Below, in pieces: positions 1 through 5,670 of a stretch of DNA of 5,996 bases. The notes beneath the pieces are model-generated. The model was not told the origin of the DNA and ran no database searches. It saw only the letters and a list, made by a program, of their open reading frames with translations. Numbering within the stretch: position 1 is the stretch's first letter; each line of letters starts with the position of its first letter. A program made the position numbers and the translations under genes. This stretch comes from Clostridia bacterium (GTDB lineage Bacteria > Bacillota > Clostridia > Oscillospirales > CAG-272), in NCBI GenBank assembly GCA_017556845.1, contig JAFYMA010000259.1, positions 1 to 5,996 on the forward strand, in the 5' to 3' direction.

Positions 1-237
1 CTTAGGTGCAATATCATCACGTTTTACCGTCGGATAATATCTCTGCGGCTTGATGCTGCTGTCGATCGAAACAGCGCCCTTTTCACACAAGCGTTTAAGC
101 ATAACGTGGATCGTCGGGCGTGACCAGCCCGTTTCTTTTTCAAGCGAATCGGTTATTTCTCGAAGCGAAAGCGAAGATTCCGCCCACAAAAGCTTCATTA
201 TCTTCCATTCGCCTTCTGATAACGTAATATTGTCCAT
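1..237 (-). CDS. BlaI/MecI/CopY-family transcriptional repressor (N-terminal part, cut by the window edge)
   Basis: This encodes the first 79 residues of a winged-helix repressor; family members are about 120-130 residues, so the dimerisation domain is off the left edge. The visible protein starts MDNITLSEGEWKIMKLLW, the usual BlaI opening, and carries the recognition-helix block W39-S-R-P-T-I-H-V-M-L-K-R-L-C-E-K-G54 followed by the wing with RYYP at 66-69. The start at 237 is supported by a GAGGGGA ribosome binding site at 242-248. BlaI-type proteins bind operators of GACA/TACA-nn-TGTC/TGTA type as dimers and in many systems are inactivated by a BlaR1-type membrane metalloprotease; any such partner would lie beyond position 1 and cannot be seen. 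Two matching operators upstream imply autoregulation. The regulated trait (beta-lactam, copper or other) cannot be told from this fragment. The family call is firm. Confidence 0.9.
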   Translation of the reverse strand, partial: MDNITLSEGEWKIMKLLWAESSLSLREITDSLEKETGWSRPTIHVMLKRLCEKGAVSIDSSIKPQRYYPTVKRDDIAPK

Positions 238-252
238 ATAGTCCCCTCATTT

Positions 253-268
253 GTCGACATTTGTTTAC
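253..268. promoter_or_regulatory. BlaI-type operator 2, weaker copy at the transcription start
   Basis: The sequence GTCGACATTTGTTTAC shares the block GACATTTGT with operator 1 and keeps the symmetric pattern GT-nn-ACA-nn-TGT-nn-AC. Its centre is 39 bp from the centre of operator 1. It sits just downstream of the predicted transcription start, so a repressor here could act as a roadblock or bind together with operator 1. Confidence 0.7.
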
Positions 269-277
269 TGTGCTTCA

Positions 278-306
278 AATATATCACGAGTGTAGACATT
301 TGTCAA
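278..306 (-). promoter_or_regulatory. Sigma-A-type promoter of the blaI-like gene
   Basis: On the minus strand a perfect -35 TTGACA (301-306) is followed after exactly 17 bp by the -10 element TATATT (278-283). The predicted transcription start is near 271, giving a leader of about 34 nt before the ATG at 237. The -35 hexamer lies inside the right arm of the palindrome at 287-312, so repressor bound there would block RNA polymerase. Confidence 0.85.
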
Positions 307-312
307 CACTCG
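287..312. promoter_or_regulatory. BlaI-type operator 1, 26-bp palindrome over the -35 box
   Basis: The site has perfectly complementary arms CGAGTGT-n-GACA-nn-TGTC-n-ACACTCG. The core GACA-nn-TGTC is of the BlaI/MecI/CopY operator class (TACA-nn-TGTA and variants), and it overlaps the -35 hexamer of the promoter driving the BlaI-like gene. The binding assignment is inferred from the motif and location. Confidence 0.82.
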
Positions 313-385
313 TTGTAAGCAATTTACAAAATATTCACAATAGTTAAAACAGGCAGAAACCGCTCCGTCATCTCAATGTACAAGT

Positions 386-421
386 AAAACGTCCCGCAGA
401 GATCATTCTGCAGGACGTTTT
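386..421 (-). terminator. Intrinsic terminator of the NSS transporter gene
   Basis: Arms AAAACGTCC-c-GCAGA (386-400) and TCTGC-a-GGACGTTTT (407-421) enclose a 6-nt loop. Read on the minus strand the single unmatched position becomes a U-G wobble, giving an unbroken 15-bp stem ending in UUUU, while on the plus strand it is a C/A mismatch. This strand difference, and the location just past the transporter stop codon, favour minus-strand use; a T5 run on the plus side leaves bidirectional activity possible. Confidence 0.8.
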
Positions 422-436
422 TGATACGTTTTTGAT
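415..436. repeat. 11-bp tandem duplication after the transporter stop codon
   Basis: ACGTTTTTGAT occurs twice in immediate succession (415-425 and 426-436). The first copy contains part of the terminator arm and T-run; the second ends 1 bp before the stop codon of the transporter. It looks like a small slippage or duplication event without clear function. Confidence 0.75.
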
Positions 437-437
437 A

Positions 438-1793
438 TTATATTTTCATAATTCCGAATGCAACAAGAACCGACGATATCAATATAAGAACTATACATAC
501 AGGTGCGATAAATTTAATTACAACTGTAAAAAGCGCCTTGTTCTTGAATTTTCCGCCTATCTCTGCCTCTTCGATTATCGTTTTGGGCTTTATGAAATAG
601 CCGATGAATATGCACGTTATCAAAGCTGCGATCGGCATAAGAACGCTGTTACTTGCAAAATCAAAGAACGTAAGAAAATCCATATTGAGTATCCTTATTC
701 CGTTCCACAAACCGTTTCCGAGTGACGACGGTATTCCGAGCAGAAGACATATTGCGATGACCGCAAGACAAGCTGTGCGTCTTTTGATCTTGAATTTGTC
801 GGTAAATATCGAAACTATCGTTTCCATCAGTGATATTGACGATGTAAGCGCCGCAAACAAAACGAGCAAGAAAAACAGTATACCGACAAACGTGCCGCCC
901 GTTATCGTATCAAAAACCTTTGGAAGAGTTACGAACATAAGCCCGGGACCTTTTCCAAGCGCTTCGGGATCTCCTGCGGAAAATGCAAAGACTGCAGGAA
1001 TGACCATAAGACCTGCAAGAAATGCTATACCTGTATCGAACACCTCTATCTGTCTGACTGATGATTCAAGACAAACATCCTTTTTCATATACGAGCCGTA
1101 CGTTATCATAATACCCATAGAAAGCGACATTGAGTAGAAAAGCTGTCCCATTGCCGCAAGAACGGTGGTTGCTGAGAAGTTTGAAAAATCGGGCTTTATG
1201 TAATATATAACGCCTTGCCACGCGCCATCGAGCGTAACTGTATATATCGCAATAATAATCGTAAGCACCACAAGTACGGGCATCATTATCTTACTGACCT
1301 TTTCAATACCCTTTTCTACGCCCAAGAAAACTACCACAGCGGTAAATGCAAGGTATAATAAAAACCAGCCTATAGGCTCTACGGGATCTGCAATAAACGA
1401 ATCAAAATAATTATCAAGTGCCGCACTGTGTCCTGCGCCTGTAATAAATACTGTAAAATATTTCATTACCCAGCCGCCTATTACGCAATAGTACGGTAAA
1501 ATTATTATCGGAACAACAGATGCGATATAACCAACAAACGAGAACCTTTTATCGAGTGCCTTATATGCTCCTATCGCACTGAGACCTGTTTTTCTTCCTA
1601 TTGCGATCTCTGCTACCATAAGCGTAAAACCGAATGTAACAGCAAGAATTATGTATGTCAGCAGAAATATTCCTCCACCGTATTTTGCCGCAAGATAAGG
1701 GAAACGCCATATATTGCCGAGTCCTACGGCGGAGCCTGCGGCGGCAAGAACAAAGCCGAGCTTACCTGTAAAGCTGCTTCTGTTTTTAGACAT
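438..1793 (-). CDS. Sodium:neurotransmitter symporter (NSS/SNF) family transporter, 11 membrane helices
   Basis: This 451-residue inner-membrane protein belongs to the LeuT/MhsT/TnaT family, which couples amino-acid uptake to sodium. Helix 1 carries the family signature G20-S-A-V-G-L-G-N-I-W-R-F-P-Y33, whose unwound centre holds ligand and sodium. Helix 3 has the Y101-Y102 pair where LeuT has its substrate-site tyrosine. Helix 6 has the LFYSMSLSMG block (218-227) and ITYGSY (230-235). Helix 8 has F313-A-A-L-T-S-S-I320, matching the LeuT sodium-2 region. I count 11 helices (about 14-34, 42-65, 86-116, 140-158, 168-187, 208-236, 252-272, 301-330, 340-357, 377-401, 420-448), the common bacterial form lacking helix 12. 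The start at 1793 is chosen because an AAGGAGG site lies 7 bp upstream (about 1801-1807) and MSKN leads straight into helix 1; the in-frame 41-codon upstream extension is not needed. Substrate is unknown, perhaps a hydrophobic or aromatic amino acid by analogy with MhsT/TnaT. It is a monocistronic unit. Confidence 0.93.
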   Translation of the reverse strand: MSKNRSSFTGKLGFVLAAAGSAVGLGNIWRFPYLAAKYGGGIFLLTYIILAVTFGFTLMVAEIAIGRKTGLSAIGAYKALDKRFSFVGYIASVVPIIILPYYCVIGGWVMKYFTVFITGAGHSAALDNYFDSFIADPVEPIGWFLLYLAFTAVVVFLGVEKGIEKVSKIMMPVLVVLTIIIAIYTVTLDGAWQGVIYYIKPDFSNFSATTVLAAMGQLFYSMSLSMGIMITYGSYMKKDVCLESSVRQIEVFDTGIAFLAGLMVIPAVFAFSAGDPEALGKGPGLMFVTLPKVFDTITGGTFVGILFFLLVLFAALTSSISLMETIVSIFTDKFKIKRRTACLAVIAICLLLGIPSSLGNGLWNGIRILNMDFLTFFDFASNSVLMPIAALITCIFIGYFIKPKTIIEEAEIGGKFKNKALFTVVIKFIAPVCIVLILISSVLVAFGIMKI

Positions 1794-1833
1794 TAAATAT
1801 CCTCCTTTTGATTTTGAGTCAAGCCAAAAGTAT

Positions 1834-1861
1834 ATTATACACATTTTTAACAAAAAGGCAA
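1834..1861 (-). promoter_or_regulatory. Probable promoter of the NSS transporter gene
   Basis: On the minus strand a perfect -10 TATAAT (1834-1839) lies 41 bp upstream of the ATG at 1793. The best -35 is TTGCCT (1856-1861), 4 of 6 matches with a 16-bp spacer, so the promoter is recognisable but weaker than the others in this window. It is back to back with the padR promoter in a 178-bp divergent intergenic region. Confidence 0.6.
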
Positions 1862-1904
1862 GAGGAACAGACAAAAATTTTTTTATTAAAACACAGAATA
1901 CCTC

Positions 1905-1933
1905 TTGACAAATCATACTATGTATGATATAGT
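1905..1933 (+). promoter_or_regulatory. Promoter of the padR-DUF1700-DUF4097 operon
   Basis: A perfect -35 TTGACA (1905-1910), a 17-bp spacer and the -10 TATAGT (1928-1933) place the transcription start near 1940, about 32 nt before the padR ATG. The spacer and -10 are occupied by two interleaved inverted repeats, suggesting direct repression. Confidence 0.87.
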
Positions 1934-1935
1934 AT
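1912..1935. promoter_or_regulatory. Probable PadR operator: two interleaved inverted repeats over the -10 region
   Basis: Two perfect 7-bp-arm palindromes overlap. The first is ATCATAC-nnn-GTATGAT (1912-1928), filling most of the -35/-10 spacer. The second is ATACTAT-N7-ATAGTAT (1915-1935), covering the -10 box. Their centres are 5 bp apart. The site does not match the ATGT-N8-ACAT box described for PadR of phenolic-acid response, so assignment to the adjacent PadR-type protein rests on position and symmetry. Confidence 0.68.
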
Positions 1936-1971
1936 TACACAACAAATAGTAAAATCACAAAGGAGGTAACT

Positions 1972-2289
1972 ATGGATATACAACTCAAACGCGGATATAT
2001 TGAAATTTGTGTACTTGCGTCCATGCTGAAGGAAGAAACGTACGGATATAAGCTGATAAAAGACGTAAGCTACGTAATGGACATATCCGAATCCACATTA
2101 TATCCTATACTCAAGCGACTGGAAGCATCAGGGTGCGTAAGCTCACGCAACGCCGAATACAACAGCAGATTGAGAAAATATTATTCAATAACGAACATCG
2201 GCAGGGAAAGGATCAAGGAATTTATGTCCGATTGGAACGACGTTATGAAGATATACGAATACATAAAGGGGGAATGTGACTGTGAATAA
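1972..2289 (+). CDS. PadR-family winged-helix transcriptional regulator
   Basis: This 105-residue protein is a short (subfamily-2-like) PadR regulator, the size typical of single-domain members. It has the N-terminal helix with YGYKL (24-28), the recognition helix S39-E-S-T-L-Y-P-I-L-K-R-L50 characteristic of PadR, a beta wing ending in RKYYSIT (68-74), and a C-terminal helix (about 75-99) used for dimerisation in the family. An AGGAGG site at 1961-1966 fixes the ATG at 1972. It is the first gene of an operon with DUF1700 and DUF4097 proteins and overlaps the next gene by 8 bp, so the two are probably translationally coupled. It most likely represses its own promoter through the palindromes at 1912-1935; the inducing signal is unknown. 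The acidic tail ends in two cysteines (C102, C104), of uncertain meaning since this stretch also encodes the next gene's start region. Confidence 0.93.
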   Translation: MDIQLKRGYIEICVLASMLKEETYGYKLIKDVSYVMDISESTLYPILKRLEASGCVSSRNAEYNSRLRKYYSITNIGRERIKEFMSDWNDVMKIYEYIKGECDCE

Positions 2290-2866
2290 AAATGAATTCA
2301 TAGCATCGCTTTCAAAAGCAACAGAGCAGCTTACTGACGATGCAAGAGAGCGCACTATCGCTTATTACGCAGAAATAATAGATGACAGATGCGAGGGAGG
2401 AATGAGCGAGGAGCAGGCAGTATATTCTCTCGGTGCTGTTGACGAGATCGCAAAGCAGATCATCGACGACGCGGCTGAATGCGGCGAATTAAAACAAGCT
2501 GTCAATGCCGTTTGCCAAAATAATAATACCGTAAAAAAGGGAGCAAGCCTCGGCAGTGCCGTATTGGGAGTATTCTCGCTTATCGGCGTATGCATTCTTT
2601 GCATGATAGTTATCAGCTTTTCTTTGAGTATCTGGGGATCTGATATATCGTTGCTTATAGCAGGTCTTACCCTCGTCCTGACAGGTATAACGATGTTATC
2701 TTCTGCAACGTCGGCGGGAATTTTCCTTATCGGTATAGGTCTCGTGATCCTTTCACTCGGAATAGCAATGTGTGTGCTTTGTGTAAAGCTTTCCGTATTT
2801 TTCTACAGACATATCAAGAACTTATTCAAAAAGAGCGTTGCGATCTGCAAGGGCGAGCAAAACTGA
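2282..2866 (+). CDS. DUF1700-family (HAAS-type) membrane protein, partner of the PadR regulator
   Basis: With the start chosen here the protein has 194 residues. The N-terminal 75 residues are a soluble helical domain (N2-K-N-E-F-I-A-S-L, then YYAEIIDDRCEGGMSEEQAVYSLG at about 28-51 and VDEIAKQI), the hallmark arrangement of DUF1700, normally encoded beside PadR genes. Residues about 93-117, 121-141 and 144-175 form three strongly hydrophobic segments, followed by a basic tail (YRHIKNLFKK). The start is a GTG: 2276 and 2282 are in frame, but the AAAGGGGGA ribosome binding site (2265-2273) is 3 nt from the first and 9 nt from the second, and starting at 2282 gives the usual MNKNEF opening. It overlaps padR by 8 bp. 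The family function is not established; the genetic pairing suggests it passes an envelope signal to, or is controlled by, PadR. Confidence 0.88.
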   Translation: MNKNEFIASLSKATEQLTDDARERTIAYYAEIIDDRCEGGMSEEQAVYSLGAVDEIAKQIIDDAAECGELKQAVNAVCQNNNTVKKGASLGSAVLGVFSLIGVCILCMIVISFSLSIWGSDISLLIAGLTLVLTGITMLSSATSAGIFLIGIGLVILSLGIAMCVLCVKLSVFFYRHIKNLFKKSVAICKGEQN

Positions 2867-2883
2867 AAAGGGGTAATACGATC

Positions 2884-3678
2884 ATGAAAAAAACATTTAT
2901 AGCACTTTTAATATCACTGTTTATCTTCGTTATCGGTGTTGCCTGTGCCATTTGCGGCGCGGTAAATATGGGAATTTCGGGATGGAATGAGATAAGATCC
3001 ACTGTCAGCGACAGCTCAACATTTTCCGCTGAGGAAATAACAAGCATCGTTATCGACTGTCAGGAAAGCGAGCTTACAATTCTTCCATCCGAAACAAACG
3101 AGATAACCGTTTCTTACCAGATGATGCTTTTGAAATTTGAAAGCTCGGTCGAAAACGGAGCTCTTAAACTTAAAACACGCCACCCGTTTTTCGAAAACAT
3201 ACATTTATCAACGTTTACGAGCAACAAAATAACACTTTATATCCCACAAGAGCATGCGTGTGATATATCAATAGACTCCGATGTGTGCAATGTGAATATA
3301 GATGGTATAACCGTCAAGGGTGATATTGATGCGGATGTAGACACAGGGGCGATAAACATAAACAAGATTTCAGCAGACAGTCTGACACTGTCATCAGACA
3401 CGGGAGCGATCAAGCTCGTTGACTGCACGGTAGATTCATTCGACGGTGAGGCTGACGTGGGTGCGATAAAAGCCACAAGCCTTTCGGCACAGAAGATATC
3501 CGTAAAGACAGACGTCGGTGCAATTGATATGTCCCTGTGCGGAAAGAAGTCGGATTACACGATACTTTGCAACGCTTCATTATCATCGTGCAATCTTCCC
3601 CAGCAGCAATCAGGCGGCAACAGAAGCCTTACAGTATCCTCCGATGTAGGAGCTGTCAACGTAACGTTCGAAGAATAA
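2884..3678 (+). CDS. DUF4097-family membrane-anchored beta-repeat protein
   Basis: This 264-residue protein starts with a basic N-terminus and one hydrophobic segment (about 5-29) that acts as uncleaved anchor or signal; the cysteines at 21 and 24 lack a proper lipobox. The remainder is predicted extracytoplasmic and beta-rich. It carries the repeat D-T/V-G-A-I/V at 153, 172, 191, 210 and 254, the first four exactly 19 residues apart, which suggests a coiled beta fold of the kind expected for DUF4097 (found in YvlB- and LiaX-like envelope proteins). The ATG at 2884 is preceded by AAAAGGGG (2866-2873) with a 10-nt spacer, starting inside the stop codon of the DUF1700 gene; an in-frame ATG at 2770 would lie within that gene and lacks a membrane-anchor start. 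It is the last gene of the PadR operon, followed by a terminator. An envelope-stress sensing or protective role is inferred from relatives. Confidence 0.87.
   Translation: MKKTFIALLISLFIFVIGVACAICGAVNMGISGWNEIRSTVSDSSTFSAEEITSIVIDCQESELTILPSETNEITVSYQMMLLKFESSVENGALKLKTRHPFFENIHLSTFTSNKITLYIPQEHACDISIDSDVCNVNIDGITVKGDIDADVDTGAININKISADSLTLSSDTGAIKLVDCTVDSFDGEADVGAIKATSLSAQKISVKTDVGAIDMSLCGKKSDYTILCNASLSSCNLPQQQSGGNRSLTVSSDVGAVNVTFEE
3340..3657 (+). repeat. Protein-level repeat DTGAI/DVGAI with 19-residue period in the DUF4097 protein
   Basis: The motifs begin at residues 153 (DTGAI), 172 (DTGAI), 191 (DVGAI), 210 (DVGAI) and 254 (DVGAV). Between them run alternating polar/hydrophobic strands. 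The codons differ between units, so this is an old structural repeat and not a recent DNA duplication. A degenerate unit, DVCNV at 133-137, may precede it. Confidence 0.85.
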
Positions 3679-3702
3679 ACGTATTTTAATATCAGATAAC
3701 AC

Positions 3703-3738
3703 AAAATCATCTGCCGTATTTAAACAGCAGATGATTTT
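3703..3738. terminator. Bidirectional terminator between the PadR operon and the glycosyltransferase operon
   Basis: A perfect 12-bp stem, AAAATCATCTGC (3703-3714) and GCAGATGATTTT (3727-3738), encloses a 12-nt loop. The plus strand ends in TTTTT, terminating the PadR operon 25 bp after its last stop; the minus strand ends in TTTT, serving the converging GT2 gene whose stop is at 3741. Confidence 0.85.
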
Positions 3739-3740
3739 TG

Positions 3741-4715
3741 TCATTTATGCTTTTTAATTTTTCCTATCAATATCTGTACCGGCTCAAAATCGCATTTTAC
3801 AACACAGTTCAATAAGCCCATATAGATCATAGCTATTGCGATCTTATCATATTTATTTGCGATTTTCCAAACTCTCTTTCGGTGCTTTTTAAGCAAGGAT
3901 ACAGCTTGTTTTTGGACGAGCGTACCCACAAACTGTCTTTCGCATACTTTGATCTTCGTATAATGAAAGAAATGCTTCAGGCTGAGCATATATAATTCTT
4001 CGTCAATATACTCAAATCTCAGCATCCTTCCTTCGATATGGCGTGACAGAGCCATAACATTTTCCACCTTCGGTGCGGTTATTATACTTCCCTCACGCTT
4101 TACGTAGCAATACAGCGGCAACTCAAAATATACTATCCTTGCAGCACGTTCAATAAGGACCGGAACGATCTCATCATCCTCAAACGCCGTACCCACCGTA
4201 AATCTTACGCCGTCAAACACTTCCCGCCGGTATATCTTGCTCCAAAGCGAAAGCGAGTTTGTGTAATGGCTCGTATACATACGCTTAAGTCCGCCAACGT
4301 TATCAAGCACCTGCAGGCTTTCAAGAACGGATGTGTTACAGTCTTCCATTTCGTCCTTGTTTCTTGTGTGGCTGCACTGGACGATATCCGCGTTATATTC
4401 TATCGCCGCTTTCATCATAATACTGTACATATCCGGGTGCACGAGATCATCGGAATCCACCCAGCCGATATACTCGCCGCTTGCCGCATCGAGCCCTGCG
4501 TTTCTTGCTGAGGCGACGCCGCCGTTTTTTTTGTGCACTACCTTTATGCGAGTGTCTTTTTTTGCAAGAGCATTACAAAGCTCTCCGGAAGAATCGACGG
4601 ATCCGTCGTTCACCAATATCAATTCTATATCGGTATATGATTGCGACAGAATACATTCAACAGTCTGCTCAAGATATTTTTCGGCGTTGTATACAGGCGT
4701 TATTATACTTATCAC
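3741..4715 (-). CDS. GT2-family glycosyltransferase
   Basis: This 324-residue protein has a classical GT-A fold N-terminus. It opens with ISIITPVYNAEKYLEQTVEC (2-21), then the nucleotide-sugar loop V35-N-D-G-S-V-D41, the KNGGVASARNAG segment (63-74) and the metal-binding W85-V-D-S-D-D90. E179-D-D-E182 fits the acceptor-side acidic motif that usually supplies the catalytic base. The C-terminal third is basic (for example KKHRKR at 276-281) and has one moderately hydrophobic stretch (about 292-306) but no clear transmembrane helix, so it is probably cytoplasmic or membrane-associated. The start is GTG at 4715, two bases after the upstream stop codon, with AAAAAGGA inside the preceding gene as ribosome binding site, so translation is coupled. 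Family members transfer sugars to exopolysaccharide, teichoic acid or glycoprotein glycans; neither donor nor acceptor can be deduced. Confidence 0.92.
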   Translation of the reverse strand: MISIITPVYNAEKYLEQTVECILSQSYTDIELILVNDGSVDSSGELCNALAKKDTRIKVVHKKNGGVASARNAGLDAASGEYIGWVDSDDLVHPDMYSIMMKAAIEYNADIVQCSHTRNKDEMEDCNTSVLESLQVLDNVGGLKRMYTSHYTNSLSLWSKIYRREVFDGVRFTVGTAFEDDEIVPVLIERAARIVYFELPLYCYVKREGSIITAPKVENVMALSRHIEGRMLRFEYIDEELYMLSLKHFFHYTKIKVCERQFVGTLVQKQAVSLLKKHRKRVWKIANKYDKIAIAMIYMGLLNCVVKCDFEPVQILIGKIKKHK

Positions 4716-4717
4716 GA

Positions 4718-5635
4718 TTACTTATTTTCCTTTTTATCCGCTTTTTGTATTATTCTGCGCACTATCTGTTTTTCGTATTCCGCATCGCCGTCACCCTCGA
4801 TCTGAGAGTCCACCTCGTTTACGTACTTGCCTGCAATTGCAGTTTTTTCGGTTGCACCGTTCAAAAACCACTCATACTCTATATCAACATGACCGATGTC
4901 AAGGGCTCTTATTCCTGCCTTGTGAAGATCGTATGCGAGAACAGTTGCCGTTTGTCCGAGAGCTATCAAAACAAGTTCACCGTTCCATACATCCTTTACG
5001 GTGTTCAGTATTTCATCGTATTGAGAAAACGCACTTTTGGCTGGACATATGACTCTGCGAATGCTTCGGCAGCCCGCAAACAGATCATTTCCCGTTCCGA
5101 GCCTAGTTTTTTCGCCCTCTACTATCAAAATATCCTTATCCTGCCACACCTGCTTCAATCGTGCAAACCATCCGCCGCATTTACCGCAGGTGCGGTAATC
5201 TATATACAAACGAGTAACATGTGCATTGTAATAATTTCCGTCTTTTGCAAGAAGCTTTGCCCAGCGTTTGCCGTACCAACGCAAAAAACCGTGCCAGAAC
5301 TTTACACCCTCAGGTGTGCGGAGATCGGTGTCGCCGGATATATTCGGAATACATATAAGCATTCCATCTTCTTTCGATGAAAGTATCTGACGTAAACGCT
5401 CCGCAAGGGCAGCGTCCTCCTTTTGAAATCCGTTGGACAGACCTATCATGACCTTAAGCTCTCCGTCACCGTACCGTGACATTGAACATTTACCCTTTAG
5501 CAGCTCGTCCAGCGTTTCGTCGATCGAAGCGGCATTCTGCCATGCCTTACATTTTTCTACCGCCCTGAGATTACATCGCCAGATCATTTTATCTCTTTCG
5601 TATTCCAGCTTATTTTTTATTCTTGTAAAAAACAT
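4718..5635 (-). CDS. SP_1767-family glycosyltransferase (DUF1792, GT-D fold)
   Basis: This 305-residue protein matches the family whose GT-D fold was defined on a streptococcal enzyme that extends O-glycans of serine-rich repeat adhesins. Visible family blocks are S53-R-Y-G-D-G-E59 (containing the D-x-E metal-binding motif of the fold), V172-E-G-E-K-T-R-L-G-T-G-N-D-L185, I196-C-P-A-K-S-A-F203 and D246-I-G-H-V-D-I-E-Y-E-W256. It has no signal peptide or membrane helix and is expected in the cytoplasm. A C150-G-K-C-G-G-W pair sits where, from memory of the family, a serine-rich loop is usual. The ATG at 5635 follows an AAGGCGG site (5642-5648). It leads a two-gene operon with a GT2 enzyme; none of the usual neighbours (SecA2 system, adhesin, Gtf1/2) is in the window, so the acceptor is unknown. 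Confidence 0.9.
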   Translation of the reverse strand: MFFTRIKNKLEYERDKMIWRCNLRAVEKCKAWQNAASIDETLDELLKGKCSMSRYGDGELKVMIGLSNGFQKEDAALAERLRQILSSKEDGMLICIPNISGDTDLRTPEGVKFWHGFLRWYGKRWAKLLAKDGNYYNAHVTRLYIDYRTCGKCGGWFARLKQVWQDKDILIVEGEKTRLGTGNDLFAGCRSIRRVICPAKSAFSQYDEILNTVKDVWNGELVLIALGQTATVLAYDLHKAGIRALDIGHVDIEYEWFLNGATEKTAIAGKYVNEVDSQIEGDGDAEYEKQIVRRIIQKADKKENK

Positions 5636-5670
5636 AATCGACCGCCTTATGCGTAATTCTTAACACAACG

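Noticed and set aside
313..385. Possible small RNA or gene between the blaI-like promoter and the transporter terminator
   Set aside because: No open frame with a ribosome binding site, no promoter pair and no hairpin other than the terminator was seen in this short AT-rich stretch.
604..1137. Plus-strand open frame opposite the NSS transporter
   Set aside because: It is a shadow of the transporter coding strand, without family resemblance or ribosome binding site.
1794..1916. In-frame 41-codon upstream extension of the NSS transporter to an ATG at 1916
   Set aside because: The extension runs through the transporter promoter region and the padR operator; a strong ribosome binding site lies directly before the ATG at 1793, and the family starts a few residues before helix 1.
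2275..2286. CDC cysteine pair at the PadR C-terminus as a redox or metal sensor
   Set aside because: The codons overlap the start region of the next gene, so the residues may merely reflect that constraint; no other cysteine or histidine cluster supports a sensor site.
2770..2883. Earlier ATG for the DUF4097 protein
   Set aside because: It lies inside the DUF1700 coding region, lacks a ribosome binding site and would bury the clear MKKTF membrane-anchor start.
2941..2958. Possible lipoprotein cysteine (C21 or C24) in the DUF4097 protein
   Set aside because: The residues before each cysteine (GVA and CAI) do not form a lipobox; the segment is better read as a membrane anchor.
4333..5380. Long plus-strand open frames (4333-5052 and 4481-5380) opposite the glycosyltransferases
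   Set aside because: They are antisense to two genes with clear family motifs, their translations are low-complexity Ser/Leu/Arg/Phe/Cys-rich, and no suitable ribosome binding site precedes them.
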